Shown here piece by piece: positions 33,046 to 41,395 of a stretch of 64,000 nucleotides of DNA; position 1 is the stretch's first letter; every line of letters begins with the position of its first letter. Location of the stretch: positions 27,458-91,457 of the forward strand of contig CADDYV010000009.1 of NCBI GenBank assembly GCA_902810695.1, read 5' to 3'. Below the pieces are notes generated by a model. It had not been told where the DNA came from. It was given only the letters and a program-made list of their open reading frames with translations, and ran no database searches. The stretch comes from Actinomycetota bacterium (GTDB taxonomy: Bacteria; Actinomycetota; Rubrobacteria; Rubrobacterales; Rubrobacteraceae). The position numbers and the translations under genes are program-made.

Positions 33046-33102
33046 TTGACATAGCAGGGCATGACTTATAACGTATAGAAAAGGTTTTCAGAAAAGGTTT
33101 TC
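33046..33102 (+). promoter_or_regulatory. Promoter and tandem LacI-type operators
   Basis: TTGACA at 33046-33051 is a consensus -35 box; TATAAC (33067-33072) or TAACGT (33069-33074) can serve as -10. Directly after it, GAAAAGGTTTTC occurs twice, at 33078-33089 and 33091-33102. Each is a 5+2+5 inverted repeat of the LacI/GalR operator kind (usual centre CG, here GG). The flanks are symmetric too (TATAG on the left, CTATA on the right). The LacI gene starts 16 bp further. Confidence 0.7.
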
Positions 33103-33117
33103 TATAAGGCTCATAAC

Positions 33118-34209
33118 ATGGCGCGCAGGGTAAACATAAAGGATGTGGCTCAGCGGGCGGGGGTTTCCATCTCCACGGTGTCGCGAGCACTCAATGACAC
33201 GGACTATCCGGTCAAACCGGAGACCAGAAAAAGGGTGCTGGAGGCGGCGGGGGAGTTGGGGTTTAGACCCAATGATCTGGCGCGCGGGCTGCTCTCCAGC
33301 AAGAGCCGCACCATCGGTTTGATCATCCCGGATATTTCCAACCCTTACTATCCGGAGCTGTCGCTGGGCGTGGAGTCTACTGCTTCGGAGCATGGATACT
33401 CCGTCGTCTTCTGCAACACGGGCAGGAGCGCAGAGAAGCTGGAGCAGTATGTGGATGTTCTGCTCCAGAAGCGTGCTGACGGGATAATTCTGGCAGGTGG
33501 GGGTACGCAATCCAGGCAGGCCTCGCAGGTGCTCTCGGATTTCGATCTCGCGGTTGCGCTCGTTGGCAGACACAGCCTGCCGTTTCCCTCCGTGCAGATA
33601 GACAACCGTAAAGCGGCGAGAGAAGCAACCTCTCATCTGCTCGACCTCGGCCATCAGAGGGTCGCGTTCATCAGTGGACCGCCCAACCTCACCAGCGTGC
33701 AGGACAGGCTTTTGGGCTACCACGAAGCCCTGCGGGAGCGTGGCATCGATCGGGATGACCGGCTCGTTCGCGAAGGAAACTTCGAGCCCCGCAGCGGTTA
33801 TTCAGCGGCGATGGCTCTGCTGCAGGGCGAGCCGAGGCCGACGGCGATCTTCGCGGCCAACGACCGGATGGCTATAAGCGCGATATCCGCCGCGATCGAC
33901 CTCGGGATGAGCGTACCAAAAGATCTCTCGGTGGTCGGCTTTGACGATACCGTACTCGCCTCTCAGGTCCGTCCATCGCTCACGACCGTGGCGGTTCCGG
34001 CATACGAGATGGGAGTGTCGGTCATGAAGCTATTGCTCGACACGCTCGCCGGTAAGGAGTGTCCACAAACGGTGTGGCTCTCAGCGGAGCTGGTAGTCCG
34101 CCAGTCAACAGGGCCGGTATCAGAGGAAGAGGAGCCAGAGATGCATGGCACAGAGAGAAGACAGATGAAAGCTAGAACGGATAACGAGAAAGGAGAAATA
34201 CAGACGTGA
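33118..34209 (+). CDS. LacI-family transcriptional regulator
   Basis: This 363-residue repressor has the LacI DNA-binding head [20 protein letters not shown] followed by the hinge helix ([13 protein letters not shown]), then the periplasmic-binding-like core ([91 protein letters not shown]). The C-terminus is about 25 residues longer than usual and charged. It stops overlapping the creatininase-like gene, so it is the first gene of the operon and likely represses both this operon and the divergent MFS/oxidase pair. Confidence 0.92.
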   Translation: MARRVNIKDVAQRAGVSISTVSRALNDTDYPVKPETRKRVLEAAGELGFRPNDLARGLLSSKSRTIGLIIPDISNPYYPELSLGVESTASEHGYSVVFCNTGRSAEKLEQYVDVLLQKRADGIILAGGGTQSRQASQVLSDFDLAVALVGRHSLPFPSVQIDNRKAAREATSHLLDLGHQRVAFISGPPNLTSVQDRLLGYHEALRERGIDRDDRLVREGNFEPRSGYSAAMALLQGEPRPTAIFAANDRMAISAISAAIDLGMSVPKDLSVVGFDDTVLASQVRPSLTTVAVPAYEMGVSVMKLLLDTLAGKECPQTVWLSAELVVRQSTGPVSEEEEPEMHGTERRQMKARTDNEKGEIQT

Positions 34210-35105
34210 GCGACTACAGGGCAAACGGTGCAGGGCAGAGGCGCAAGCACAACCTCCTGACCATGTCCTTCGCGGAGGTAGAGGAACGTCTCAAAGAGGA
34301 TGGTCAGGATATCGTGCTCGTCCCGCTGGGGAGCACCGAGAAGCACGGCGCGCATATCCCGCTCGGCACCGACAGCTACGTGACCATGGAGGTGGTCGAG
34401 CGAACGGCGGCTGCCGCCGACGTGATGTACACGCCGCTCGAACCCTTCGGCTACTCACCGCATCACATGGGACGCCATCTTGAGGGGGCGGGCACCATAA
34501 CGCTCGCCGCCGAGACCTACCGCCGGATAATGAACGACGTGGCGCGCAGCCTCATCTACCACGGCTTCAAGAAGATCATCTTCGTCAGCCACCACGGCTC
34601 CAATACCAAGCCCGTTGACGAGGTGATGCGCGCTCTGCGCTACCGCACCGGGGCGTTTATCGCCTTCTACAAGACGCCTACCGAGCGGGAGGCGAGTGTG
34701 GTCCAGGATCTCTTCGAAAATCCTCCGGAGGAAACACCGGGGTGGCACTCCAGCGAGCTTGAGACCTCGTGCCTGATGGCCTGCGGTGACGGTCTGGTGG
34801 ACATGGACCGGGCCATCGAAGACCGCGCTCACGCGCCAGCCTACATGGGGAAGTCGTTCTCTAAGGTAGACGGTACAGCCACGGTCAAGTTCCAGGGCTC
34901 GGAGAATATCTGGGTGCCGATGGAGCATCACGAGTACTGCGACACGGCCGTAATCGGCAACCCGTTCCGCGCCACCAAGGAGAAGGGGCTGGCGATGTTC
35001 GAGCGGATGGCCCAGCATCTCGCCGACTTCGTGAGCGAGGCGCGTAACTTCAAGGTAGAGATCAAGCAGAGCGACTTCCCCGAGCGGGCCTACTACGAGG
35101 CGTAG
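34206..35105 (+). CDS. Creatininase-family metal-dependent hydrolase
   Basis: This 299-residue protein shows the creatininase fold motifs: LVPLGSTEKHGAHIPLGTDS with Glu, His and Asp metal ligands, FVSHHGSNTKPVDEVM, and WHSSELETSCLMACGDGLV. Family members open cyclic amides or cleave ring ketones (creatininase, formamide hydrolases, an inositol-derived diketone hydrolase). Nothing else in the operon suggests creatinine, so I infer a sugar-acid or cyclic ketone substrate. GTG 34206 follows AAAGGAGAAATACAGAC and overlaps the LacI stop. Confidence 0.85.
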   Translation: MSDYRANGAGQRRKHNLLTMSFAEVEERLKEDGQDIVLVPLGSTEKHGAHIPLGTDSYVTMEVVERTAAAADVMYTPLEPFGYSPHHMGRHLEGAGTITLAAETYRRIMNDVARSLIYHGFKKIIFVSHHGSNTKPVDEVMRALRYRTGAFIAFYKTPTEREASVVQDLFENPPEETPGWHSSELETSCLMACGDGLVDMDRAIEDRAHAPAYMGKSFSKVDGTATVKFQGSENIWVPMEHHEYCDTAVIGNPFRATKEKGLAMFERMAQHLADFVSEARNFKVEIKQSDFPERAYYEA

Positions 35106-35115
35106 GGACCGAAGT

Positions 35116-35781
35116 ATGAAGAGCGAAGCGTCTGTATCGAGCGGGATAGACCTAATAAGCAACGAGGCGGTGAGGATTGCTCGCGCCGAGCTGGTGCGTA
35201 TATCCCACCGGGCGTACCAGCGCGGTCTCGTGGTGGGGGTGAGCGGCAACAACAGCATACGCGTGAGCGGTACTGATGCCTTCCTCATAAAGGCCACCGG
35301 ATGCAACCAGGGCGATATGGAGACTTCGGATACGGTGCTGGTAGATCTCGAAGGCAACGTACTCGAGGAAGGCAAACGTCCTTCGAAGGAAGTGCGCTGG
35401 CACCTGGCGATCTACCGCCGGAATCCAGGGGTGGGAGGAATCGTGCACGTTCACCCTCCCTACGCTACCGCGTGGGCCGTGGCCAACCGTACACCACCTT
35501 TGGTTCACACAGCCTCCCGCGGCGTGTTGCAGAAGATCGCGCTGGTCGAGCTCGCTCCCTCCGGCTCTGAGGAGCTTGCGAACATGATCGCCGGAGCATT
35601 CTCCGATGAGGGCCTGCGCGTGGCGCTGATGCGGGAGCACGGTATCGTCGCCGTGGGGCCGAGCTTGCGGGAGGCCTATTACCGCGCCGAGTACCTGGAA
35701 GACACCGCCAAGGTCGCGCTCCTGGCGGCTCAGGTACAGGCGCTCGGACCGGACGGCGGCGTCACGCTCGCGGGTTCGTAA
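35116..35781 (+). CDS. Class II aldolase/adducin-domain protein (FucA-like)
   Basis: The 221-residue protein has the L-fuculose/ribulose phosphate aldolase-type fold: LVVGVSGNNSIRV at the phosphate loop, the zinc ligands in GIVHVHPPYATAWAV (His-x-His) and the distal REHGIVAVGPSLREAYYRAE. Such enzymes cleave or epimerise phosphosugars, or decarboxylate sugar acids. It starts 10 bp after the creatininase-like gene. The substrate is unknown, but the context indicates a catabolic sugar-acid pathway. Confidence 0.87.
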   Translation: MKSEASVSSGIDLISNEAVRIARAELVRISHRAYQRGLVVGVSGNNSIRVSGTDAFLIKATGCNQGDMETSDTVLVDLEGNVLEEGKRPSKEVRWHLAIYRRNPGVGGIVHVHPPYATAWAVANRTPPLVHTASRGVLQKIALVELAPSGSEELANMIAGAFSDEGLRVALMREHGIVAVGPSLREAYYRAEYLEDTAKVALLAAQVQALGPDGGVTLAGS

Positions 35782-35804
35782 GAAAACTTTGGAGCGGAGC
35801 CAAC

Positions 35805-37082
35805 ATGGAACCGCCTAGCATCGCCATACTCGCCACCCTCGACACCAAGTCGGGAGAGGCTGCCTGCCTCAAGCGGAGTATCGAGGACCGCGGCAGGCTG
35901 GCAACGGTCTTTGACGTGGGCTTCGGTAAGAGTTCGCCTGGATTAGCTTCGGTTGGTGCTGAAGAGGTGGCCAGCAGCGGCGGCTCAACCGTGGCCCGGC
36001 TGCGATCTGCGTACCGGCGAGATCTCGCGATGAAGACTATGGGAGAAGGTGCCGGCAAGCTGCTCAGAGCGCGACACGAAGCCGGGATGCTTGCCGGTGT
36101 GATCGGTGTGGGGGGCAACCAGGGTACGGCCATAGCCTCGATCGCGATGCGAATGCTACCGATAGGGATGCCCAAGCTGATCGTCTCCACCGTGGCGTCC
36201 GGAAACGTGCGCAAGTACGTAGGTGATTGCGACATAGCGATGCTGTTTTCGGTTGGCGATCTCCTGGGCGGGCCGAACCCCGTGACTAAAAGGGTGCTCG
36301 CCAAAGCAGCAGCCGCCATCGTGGGGATGGCAGAAGCAGAAGAGGAAATGAATGCCATCTCGCTACCCAGGTCTGTCGCCATTACCGCCTTCGGCAACAC
36401 GCACCGGGCCGTGACTGCTGCCATGGAGCGCCTGAGGGAAGCGGGCCGCCGCGTCGTCCCGTTTCACGCCTCTGGCGCCTGTGGCTCGGCGATGGAACGG
36501 CTCGTGGAGGAGGGAGCCATAGAGGCGGTGCTAGATCTCACCACGCACGAGCTCCTCGGAGAGCTCTATCCCGAGGACATCTACGCGCCGGTCCGCCCCG
36601 GTCGCCTCACTGCGGCGGGTCGGGTTGGTATCCCCCAGGTGATAGTCCCCGGTGGCCTGGAGTACTTCTGCTTCGGCGCGCCGGAGACGATCCCGCCTCA
36701 TCTTCGCAACAGGCCGATCCACCACCATAACCCGTACAACACCAACGTGCGGACCAGCAGGGAGGAGTTGGCTCGCGTCGGTGCGGTGATGGCCGAACGC
36801 CTCAACGCGTCTGCCGGGCCTGTGGAAGTGCTGATCCCGACCCAGGGATGGTCCGAGGTAGGAAGCCCCGGAGGCGTACTGCATGACCCGGAGGCCAACG
36901 CCGGATTTATCGAGTCGTTGCGCGAACATCTTGACCCCTCGATAACCATTCGTGAGATCGAGGCCACCATCAACGAGGCTTCTTTTGCCAGGCTGGCCGC
37001 GGACACGCTGCTCGCCTTGCTTGCAGAGAAGTGCCACAACAGATCAGCCAGCAGTATCAGAGAGACAGCGAACTCTGAATAA
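35805..37082 (+). CDS. Tm-1-like ATP-binding (UPF0261) protein
   Basis: This 425-residue protein matches the bacterial Tm-1-like/UPF0261 family: SIAILATLDTKSGEAACLKR at the start, GVIGVGGNQGTAIASIAMRM, PKLIVSTVASGNVRKYVGDC, DIAMLFSVGDLLGGPNP, and in the C-terminal half DLTTHELLGELYPEDIYAP and PQVIVPGGLEYFCFG. The N-terminal half resembles an ATP-binding domain in the plant Tm-1 protein. The bacterial function is not established; these proteins often occur in catabolic operons, as here. Confidence 0.85.
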   Translation: MEPPSIAILATLDTKSGEAACLKRSIEDRGRLATVFDVGFGKSSPGLASVGAEEVASSGGSTVARLRSAYRRDLAMKTMGEGAGKLLRARHEAGMLAGVIGVGGNQGTAIASIAMRMLPIGMPKLIVSTVASGNVRKYVGDCDIAMLFSVGDLLGGPNPVTKRVLAKAAAAIVGMAEAEEEMNAISLPRSVAITAFGNTHRAVTAAMERLREAGRRVVPFHASGACGSAMERLVEEGAIEAVLDLTTHELLGELYPEDIYAPVRPGRLTAAGRVGIPQVIVPGGLEYFCFGAPETIPPHLRNRPIHHHNPYNTNVRTSREELARVGAVMAERLNASAGPVEVLIPTQGWSEVGSPGGVLHDPEANAGFIESLREHLDPSITIREIEATINEASFARLAADTLLALLAEKCHNRSASSIRETANSE

Positions 37083-37170
37083 GGTGAATTTGGCGGCAAA
37101 GCAACTGGTGTTTCGGTAGCAGTTGACAGGGGCCATCTGGAGGCCACTGCTCAGGGAAAGGAGGAGTTAC

Positions 37171-38289
37171 ATGACAACGCCGAAAACTACATCGCAGCAA
37201 CAGAGCAGCACCGAGGATACACATGTCGTGCCGGACACGATGCGGGCCGCGGTGCTCTTCGGCCCGCAGGACATAAGGGTCATCGAGAAGCCGGTCCCCG
37301 AGCCAGGGTACGGCGAGGTACTGGTGAAGGTGGCCATGTGCGGAACCTGCGGTACCGACCTCAAAATCTACGACGGGCACTTTCCGCAGACGCCGCCGTT
37401 TGGGGAATTTACCCCCGGCCATGAGTGGACCGGGACGGTGGTGGCTCTCGGCGAGAGCGTGGATGAGTTCGCGGTGGGGGATAAGGTGTGCATCGAAGCC
37501 CATCACGGCTGCGGGCGCTGCGACAACTGCCTCATCGGCAAGTACACCGCGTGTCTCAACTACGGCAACAGGGACAAGGGTCATCTCGCGAGCGGGCTCA
37601 CGTTCGACGGGGGCTTTGCTGAATACGTCCTCCACAATGCCAGCTCGCTCTACAAGATGCCCGGGAGCGTGTCGTTCGAAGATGCGGTACTCATCACCAC
37701 CGCCGGCACGGGGCTCTACGGCCTCAGCGCGACGGGTGGCTACATAGTTGGTCAGGACGTGGCGATCTTCGGCCCCGGACCCGTGGGCCTGACAACCGTG
37801 CAAGCCTGCAAGCAAATGGGAGCGAACAGGGTCATCCTGGTAGGTACACGCGAAAGCCGCCTCGAGATGGGTCAGAAGCTCGGCGCCGACCACGTAGTCA
37901 ACGCGCGGGAAAATGACCCGATAGAAGCAGTTTTGGAACTCACTGACGGCGCGGGGGTGGATCTGGCCATCGAGTGCTCCGGAGCGACTCAGACCCCCCA
38001 GCAGTGCGTCGAGGTCACCAAGCGCGCGGGCAAGATACTCTTCGTAGCCTACTATGCAGAACCGGTAACGGTGGATCTTAGCGCCGTGGTCAGAAGCGAC
38101 ATCACCATGTACACCGCCAGGGGCGAGGGTGGCAACAACATCAAGAGGGCCCTCTCCCTGGCCGCGCGGGGCAAACTGCGTGGAGCAGAGATGGTCACCC
38201 ACAGGTACACCCTGGAGGATACGGCGGAGGCGTTCCGCGCCGTCAGGGAGCGCATCGGCGACCCACTGAAGGTGGTAGTCGTGCCTTAA
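37171..38289 (+). CDS. Zinc-dependent alcohol/polyol dehydrogenase
   Basis: About 372 residues of the medium-chain dehydrogenase type (sorbitol/threonine dehydrogenase-like). Catalytic zinc ligands lie in AMCGTCGTDLKIYDGH and FTPGHEWTGTV, the four structural-zinc Cys in HHGCGRCDNCLIGKYTAC, and the NAD(P) site in VAIFGPGPVGLTTVQACKQ. ATG 37171 has AAAGGAGGAG upstream; the frame open to 37123 is not used. About 24 extra residues precede the usual family start. It would oxidise a secondary hydroxyl of the sugar or sugar acid handled by this operon. Confidence 0.9.
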   Translation: MTTPKTTSQQQSSTEDTHVVPDTMRAAVLFGPQDIRVIEKPVPEPGYGEVLVKVAMCGTCGTDLKIYDGHFPQTPPFGEFTPGHEWTGTVVALGESVDEFAVGDKVCIEAHHGCGRCDNCLIGKYTACLNYGNRDKGHLASGLTFDGGFAEYVLHNASSLYKMPGSVSFEDAVLITTAGTGLYGLSATGGYIVGQDVAIFGPGPVGLTTVQACKQMGANRVILVGTRESRLEMGQKLGADHVVNARENDPIEAVLELTDGAGVDLAIECSGATQTPQQCVEVTKRAGKILFVAYYAEPVTVDLSAVVRSDITMYTARGEGGNNIKRALSLAARGKLRGAEMVTHRYTLEDTAEAFRAVRERIGDPLKVVVVP

Positions 38290-38329
38290 TTGTCCATTTT
38301 CCGATTTCTTGCTCACAGGGAGATTTTCC

Positions 38330-40096
38330 ATGTACAGGCAGGTTCTCTCTCCTCTCGGGGATTCTCTGACAGCTTCGGCGCTCGTCGCCGCCGTACCGAT
38401 CGCGGTCTTGCTGGTGCTGCTAGGCGTGTTTCGGATGCGCTCGCACTGGGCCTCGCTGTGCGCGCTCGCTGCCGCTATCGTGATCGCAATTTTCGCCTAT
38501 CGCATGCCGGCTGCTCAGGCTGGCAGCGCAGCTCTCGAAGGAGCGGCCTTCGGGCTCGTTCCAATAGTATGGATAATGTTGAACGCGGTGTGGATCAGCA
38601 AACTCGTGCAGACATCGGGCTACTTCGAGGTGCTGCGCCGCGTGTTCGTCTCGCTATCTGAAGACAGGCGTTTGCAGGCCCTGATCCTGGCCTTCTGTTT
38701 CGGTTCGCTTCTGGAGTCCATGGCCGGGTTCGGTGCTCCGGTTGCCATCATCGCGGTGATGCTTATGGGGATCGGGTTCACACCCATCCGGGCGGCGATC
38801 GTCGCGCTCTTCAGCGACGCGGCTGGTACTGCCTTCGGCTCCGTTGGCACGCCGATCATTGTCATGGGGAAGGTTACTGGCCTGCCCGAGTATGACCTTG
38901 GAGCTATGGTGGGAAGACAGTCCCCTATAGTAGCTTTCTTTATCCCCCTGGTCTTGCTGGTCGTCCTTGATGGCAGGCGCGGCGTACGGGAGCTGTGGCC
39001 GGCCTGGATAGCGACAGGATTGGGATTTGCGGTCGGCCAGTTCGCGAGCTCCAACTTCTTCACCTTCCGGGTCGCGGACTTGATAGGAGCACTCACCAGC
39101 GTCCTGGCCGTGGCACTCCTGCTCAAATTCTGGTCGCCGGTTGAAACGATCGCCAGCATCGGGGAGAAAAGTGCAGTCCCAGAACCAACTGGAGGAGTCA
39201 GCACCAGTGGTCCGGCGCTGCAAGCTTCCGCAGGACGTAGCGGCGAGGGTGCGTGGCGCTCTCCTGTGGCTTCTGGGGGACATGGGGCCGCGGGAGGGGG
39301 CGTAGCCGCAGTTGCGGGTCCAGCGGAACATCGGCAGCGGGACACGCTGGAAGATATTCTCCGGGCGTGCAGTCCTTACGCTCTCCTCGTGGTTCTGCTC
39401 GGGCTCATATCCATCGGCGGACCTATCTATCAGGTCGCCAGCAAGGTAATCACGATCTTCAACTGGCCTGGCATCCACGTCGTGAACCCCAAGGGGGAAC
39501 CACTTTCGCTCGTCGAGTTCAGTATCCCCTGGATCTCAACCACCGGTACGGTGCTTCTGATCACCGGGTTGCTGGCTGCTCCGGTTCTGAGACTATCCCT
39601 CAAGCAGGCTGCACACGACTACTTTGCTACCGTGAGGCAGGTTCGCTACGCGGCTGTGACCGTCATTGCGGTGCTGGCTCTCGCCTACGTGCTCAACTAT
39701 TCCGGGCAGGCAGTCACCATCGGCACGTGGCTGGCACGCACCACTGGTAGCGCGTTCGCCTTAATTTCCGGTGTCTTGGGCTGGCTCGGCGTCGCAGCGA
39801 CTGGCTCCGACAGCTCTTCCAACTCGCTCTTTGGCACCGTGCAGATAACCGCTGCTTCCAAGATAGGCGTCTCGCAGGTGCTGTTTGCGGCGTCTAACAG
39901 CGAAGGCGGCGTGCTCGGCAAATTAATAAGCCCGCAGAACCTCGCCATGGCCACCGCAGCGGTGGGCCTTCAGGGAAGAGAGGGAGATCTGCTCCGTCGC
40001 CTGATCGGCTGGAGCGTGCTGTTCCTGATAGGGTTCTGTATCCTTGTCGCGCTGCAAGCGAGCCCCGTACTTTCCTGGATGGTACCGGGAGGATAA
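38330..40096 (+). CDS. L-lactate permease family (LctP) transporter
   Basis: This 588-residue membrane protein has twelve or more hydrophobic segments. LctP features: ALVAAVPIAVLLVLLGVFRM, AFCFGSLLESMAGFGAPVAI, DAAGTAFGSVGTPIIVMGK, LGWLGVAATGSDSSSNSLFG and VLFAASNSEGGVLGKLISPQ. A hydrophilic Gly/Ala-rich loop of about 60 residues near position 285-345 (SGGHGAAGGGVAAVAGP) is longer than I expect. LctP/GlcA proteins import lactate and glycolate. ATG 38330 has GGGAG upstream. As the last gene of the LacI operon it may import the acid that the operon degrades. Confidence 0.9.
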   Translation: MYRQVLSPLGDSLTASALVAAVPIAVLLVLLGVFRMRSHWASLCALAAAIVIAIFAYRMPAAQAGSAALEGAAFGLVPIVWIMLNAVWISKLVQTSGYFEVLRRVFVSLSEDRRLQALILAFCFGSLLESMAGFGAPVAIIAVMLMGIGFTPIRAAIVALFSDAAGTAFGSVGTPIIVMGKVTGLPEYDLGAMVGRQSPIVAFFIPLVLLVVLDGRRGVRELWPAWIATGLGFAVGQFASSNFFTFRVADLIGALTSVLAVALLLKFWSPVETIASIGEKSAVPEPTGGVSTSGPALQASAGRSGEGAWRSPVASGGHGAAGGGVAAVAGPAEHRQRDTLEDILRACSPYALLVVLLGLISIGGPIYQVASKVITIFNWPGIHVVNPKGEPLSLVEFSIPWISTTGTVLLITGLLAAPVLRLSLKQAAHDYFATVRQVRYAAVTVIAVLALAYVLNYSGQAVTIGTWLARTTGSAFALISGVLGWLGVAATGSDSSSNSLFGTVQITAASKIGVSQVLFAASNSEGGVLGKLISPQNLAMATAAVGLQGREGDLLRRLIGWSVLFLIGFCILVALQASPVLSWMVPGG

Positions 40097-40272
40097 GAAA
40101 AGTAGGACCAGGGGCATATAGGAGCAAGCGTGGTGCCTTTTTGTGACGCTTACCCGCCGCGATTCCGAGGTCCCGATGGCTCCTGAAGAGGCTTCAGGAT
40201 AATATTTGGACGAGGCGATGTTCGAGATTCCCTCCAGCCACCATTCATAATTAGAGAGCTTCGCCCTTGACT

Positions 40273-40511
40273 CTTCGAAGAGAGACGCTCGATCGGGTTA
40301 AGCTCGGGCTGTAGGATGCCTTGATCATCTCCGCAGGCTCCACCTCTCCAGAAGATCTTCTTCAAGCGAGACTCATTGGCTTTCAGAAGCCACCAGGGAC
40401 AGCGATGTAGAAGAGGGCATCGAAGCTTTCTTGCGGGCCATGCTGCTCGGTAACTACTAGGCTGGGAGATAATTTTTCAAGCGGGTCCCACTGGGCATTG
40501 GAGAGTTCAGT
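40273..40511 (-). pseudogene. Possible transposase remnant
   Basis: On the minus strand, 40511-40383 reads ATELSNAQWDPLEKLSP and then DALFYIAVPGGF, similar in pattern to the start of IS5-type transposases (L-T-D-A-Q-W-x-x-L-E-P-L-L-P and I-L-Y-x-x-x-x-G). About 70 bases further, 40314-40273 reads LQPELNPIERLSSK, similar to the P-E-L-N-P-I-E-R-x-W-S-K box near the end of IS630-type transposases. The parts are short, broken by stops and from different typical families, so this is a low-confidence call of IS debris. Confidence 0.35.
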
Positions 40512-40664
40512 AGCGTAGATCTTCCTCACACACGGGAGCGTAAAATCCCAGCAATTACTCAACATCGCAAAATGCGCACTCTTGAGATCGAGCAGCGCCA
40601 CGCAGACTGCACACGTTATAGATCTATTCCCAACGCCATCTACGGGAAGGATTAGCGTGCGTCA

Positions 40665-40802
40665 CTAACGCCGCCTGTGGCCCCACTTCTCCACCAAATC
40701 GTGCTCGATGCCCATGAGATCCAGCACTTTCCCGACCACGAAGTCCACGAGGTCATCTAGAGTCTCAGGGTGATTGTAGAAACCTGGGGCTGCCCACATC
40801 AC
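40665..40802 (-). pseudogene. C-terminal remnant of a UbiX-like flavin prenyltransferase
   Basis: The minus strand from 40802 to the stop at 40665 encodes about 45 residues: AAPGFYNHPETLDDLVDFVV, then GKVLDLMGIEHDLVEKWG. This is the conserved C-terminus of UbiX/Pad1 (P-x-P-x-F-Y-x-x-P-x-T-x-D-D-x-V, then G-R-V-L-D-x-x-G-I). Nothing upstream continues the domain; instead the sequence changes abruptly to an SDR remnant in the opposite direction. Confidence 0.75.
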
Positions 40803-41053
40803 GGGCGCTGGCCAGGGAACTCGGTACCCACAACATCACCGTTAACGCGGTTGCTCCGGGCCTGGTCTCCAATGAAGCATCGAGGCAGTTGAACGTCGAG
40901 GAGTATATGGAGCAGGCGCCCAAAGCAAGGGCGATCCAGCGGGCTATGACACCCCAAGATCTCGTCGGGGCTGTGCTCTTTCTGGCCTCACCGGAAAGCG
41001 ACTTCATCAGCGGCCAAACCTTTGTCGTTGACGGGGAAGCCGTTATGAGTTAA
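40796..41053 (+). pseudogene. C-terminal remnant of a short-chain dehydrogenase (SDR)
   Basis: The plus strand encodes about 84 residues without a start: SRALARELGTHNITVNAVAP, then TPQDLVGAVLFLASPESDFI and SGQTFVVDGEAV, ending in TAA at 41051-41053. This is the last third of a classical SDR (A-x-E-L-x-x-x-x-I-x-V-N-x-x-x-P-G, then the S-x-F-I-x-G-x-x-x-x-V-D-G-G end). The Rossmann and Tyr-x-x-x-Lys parts are missing, cut off at the junction with the UbiX remnant. Confidence 0.8.
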
Positions 41054-41282
41054 AGGCATTTACGCTCCCAATCCGCCAGAGTCTCAACAGCCATGCCACG
41101 CAAGCGAATAACCTCTCCGAGCTTTAAGCTATTCCCTAACATTACATGTGCCAGTCAAATCTGTAGCGCACCGGATAGCACGACGCGGCTGCTTCAGCTA
41201 ACACCTTCGCAACAGAACTGTAGTTGCTGGCGAAGTTTGGTCTCAAAGAGATGTAGTAGTCCCACAACTCAAAAATCCTTTT
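41054..41282. other. Intergenic stretch without a gene
   Basis: No coding region is recognisable here. An imperfect hairpin is visible, with CTTCGC at 41205-41210 pairing with GCGAAG at 41230-41235 and an inner AAC/GTT pair. Base composition is lower in G/C than the neighbouring genes, in line with decayed sequence. The promoter of the next operon follows immediately. Confidence 0.4.
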
Positions 41283-41328
41283 AAGATCTCAGAAAGATCT
41301 TGACATTATAACTTCCTGAGCTTAGACT
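41283..41328 (+). promoter_or_regulatory. Promoter with overlapping operator for the apionate-type operon
   Basis: TTGACA (41300-41305) and TAGACT (41323-41328) are separated by exactly 17 bases, a near-consensus sigma70 promoter. An inverted repeat AAGATCT (41283-41289) / AGATCTT (41295-41301) overlaps the upstream edge of the -35 box. The first gene starts 68 bp after the -10 box. The repeat is a candidate site for the GntR regulator encoded at 46434. Confidence 0.6.
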
Positions 41329-41395
41329 TGCGTCTTGGGGCAGAGGAAAACTACGAGGATTCCGGGTTCGCTGGAACCGGGAAGGGGGAGTTGCG

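Noticed and set aside
37057..38331. Minus-strand open frame of 424 codons opposite the zinc dehydrogenase
   Set aside because: The plus strand has intact zinc and NAD motifs; the antisense frame is a shadow.
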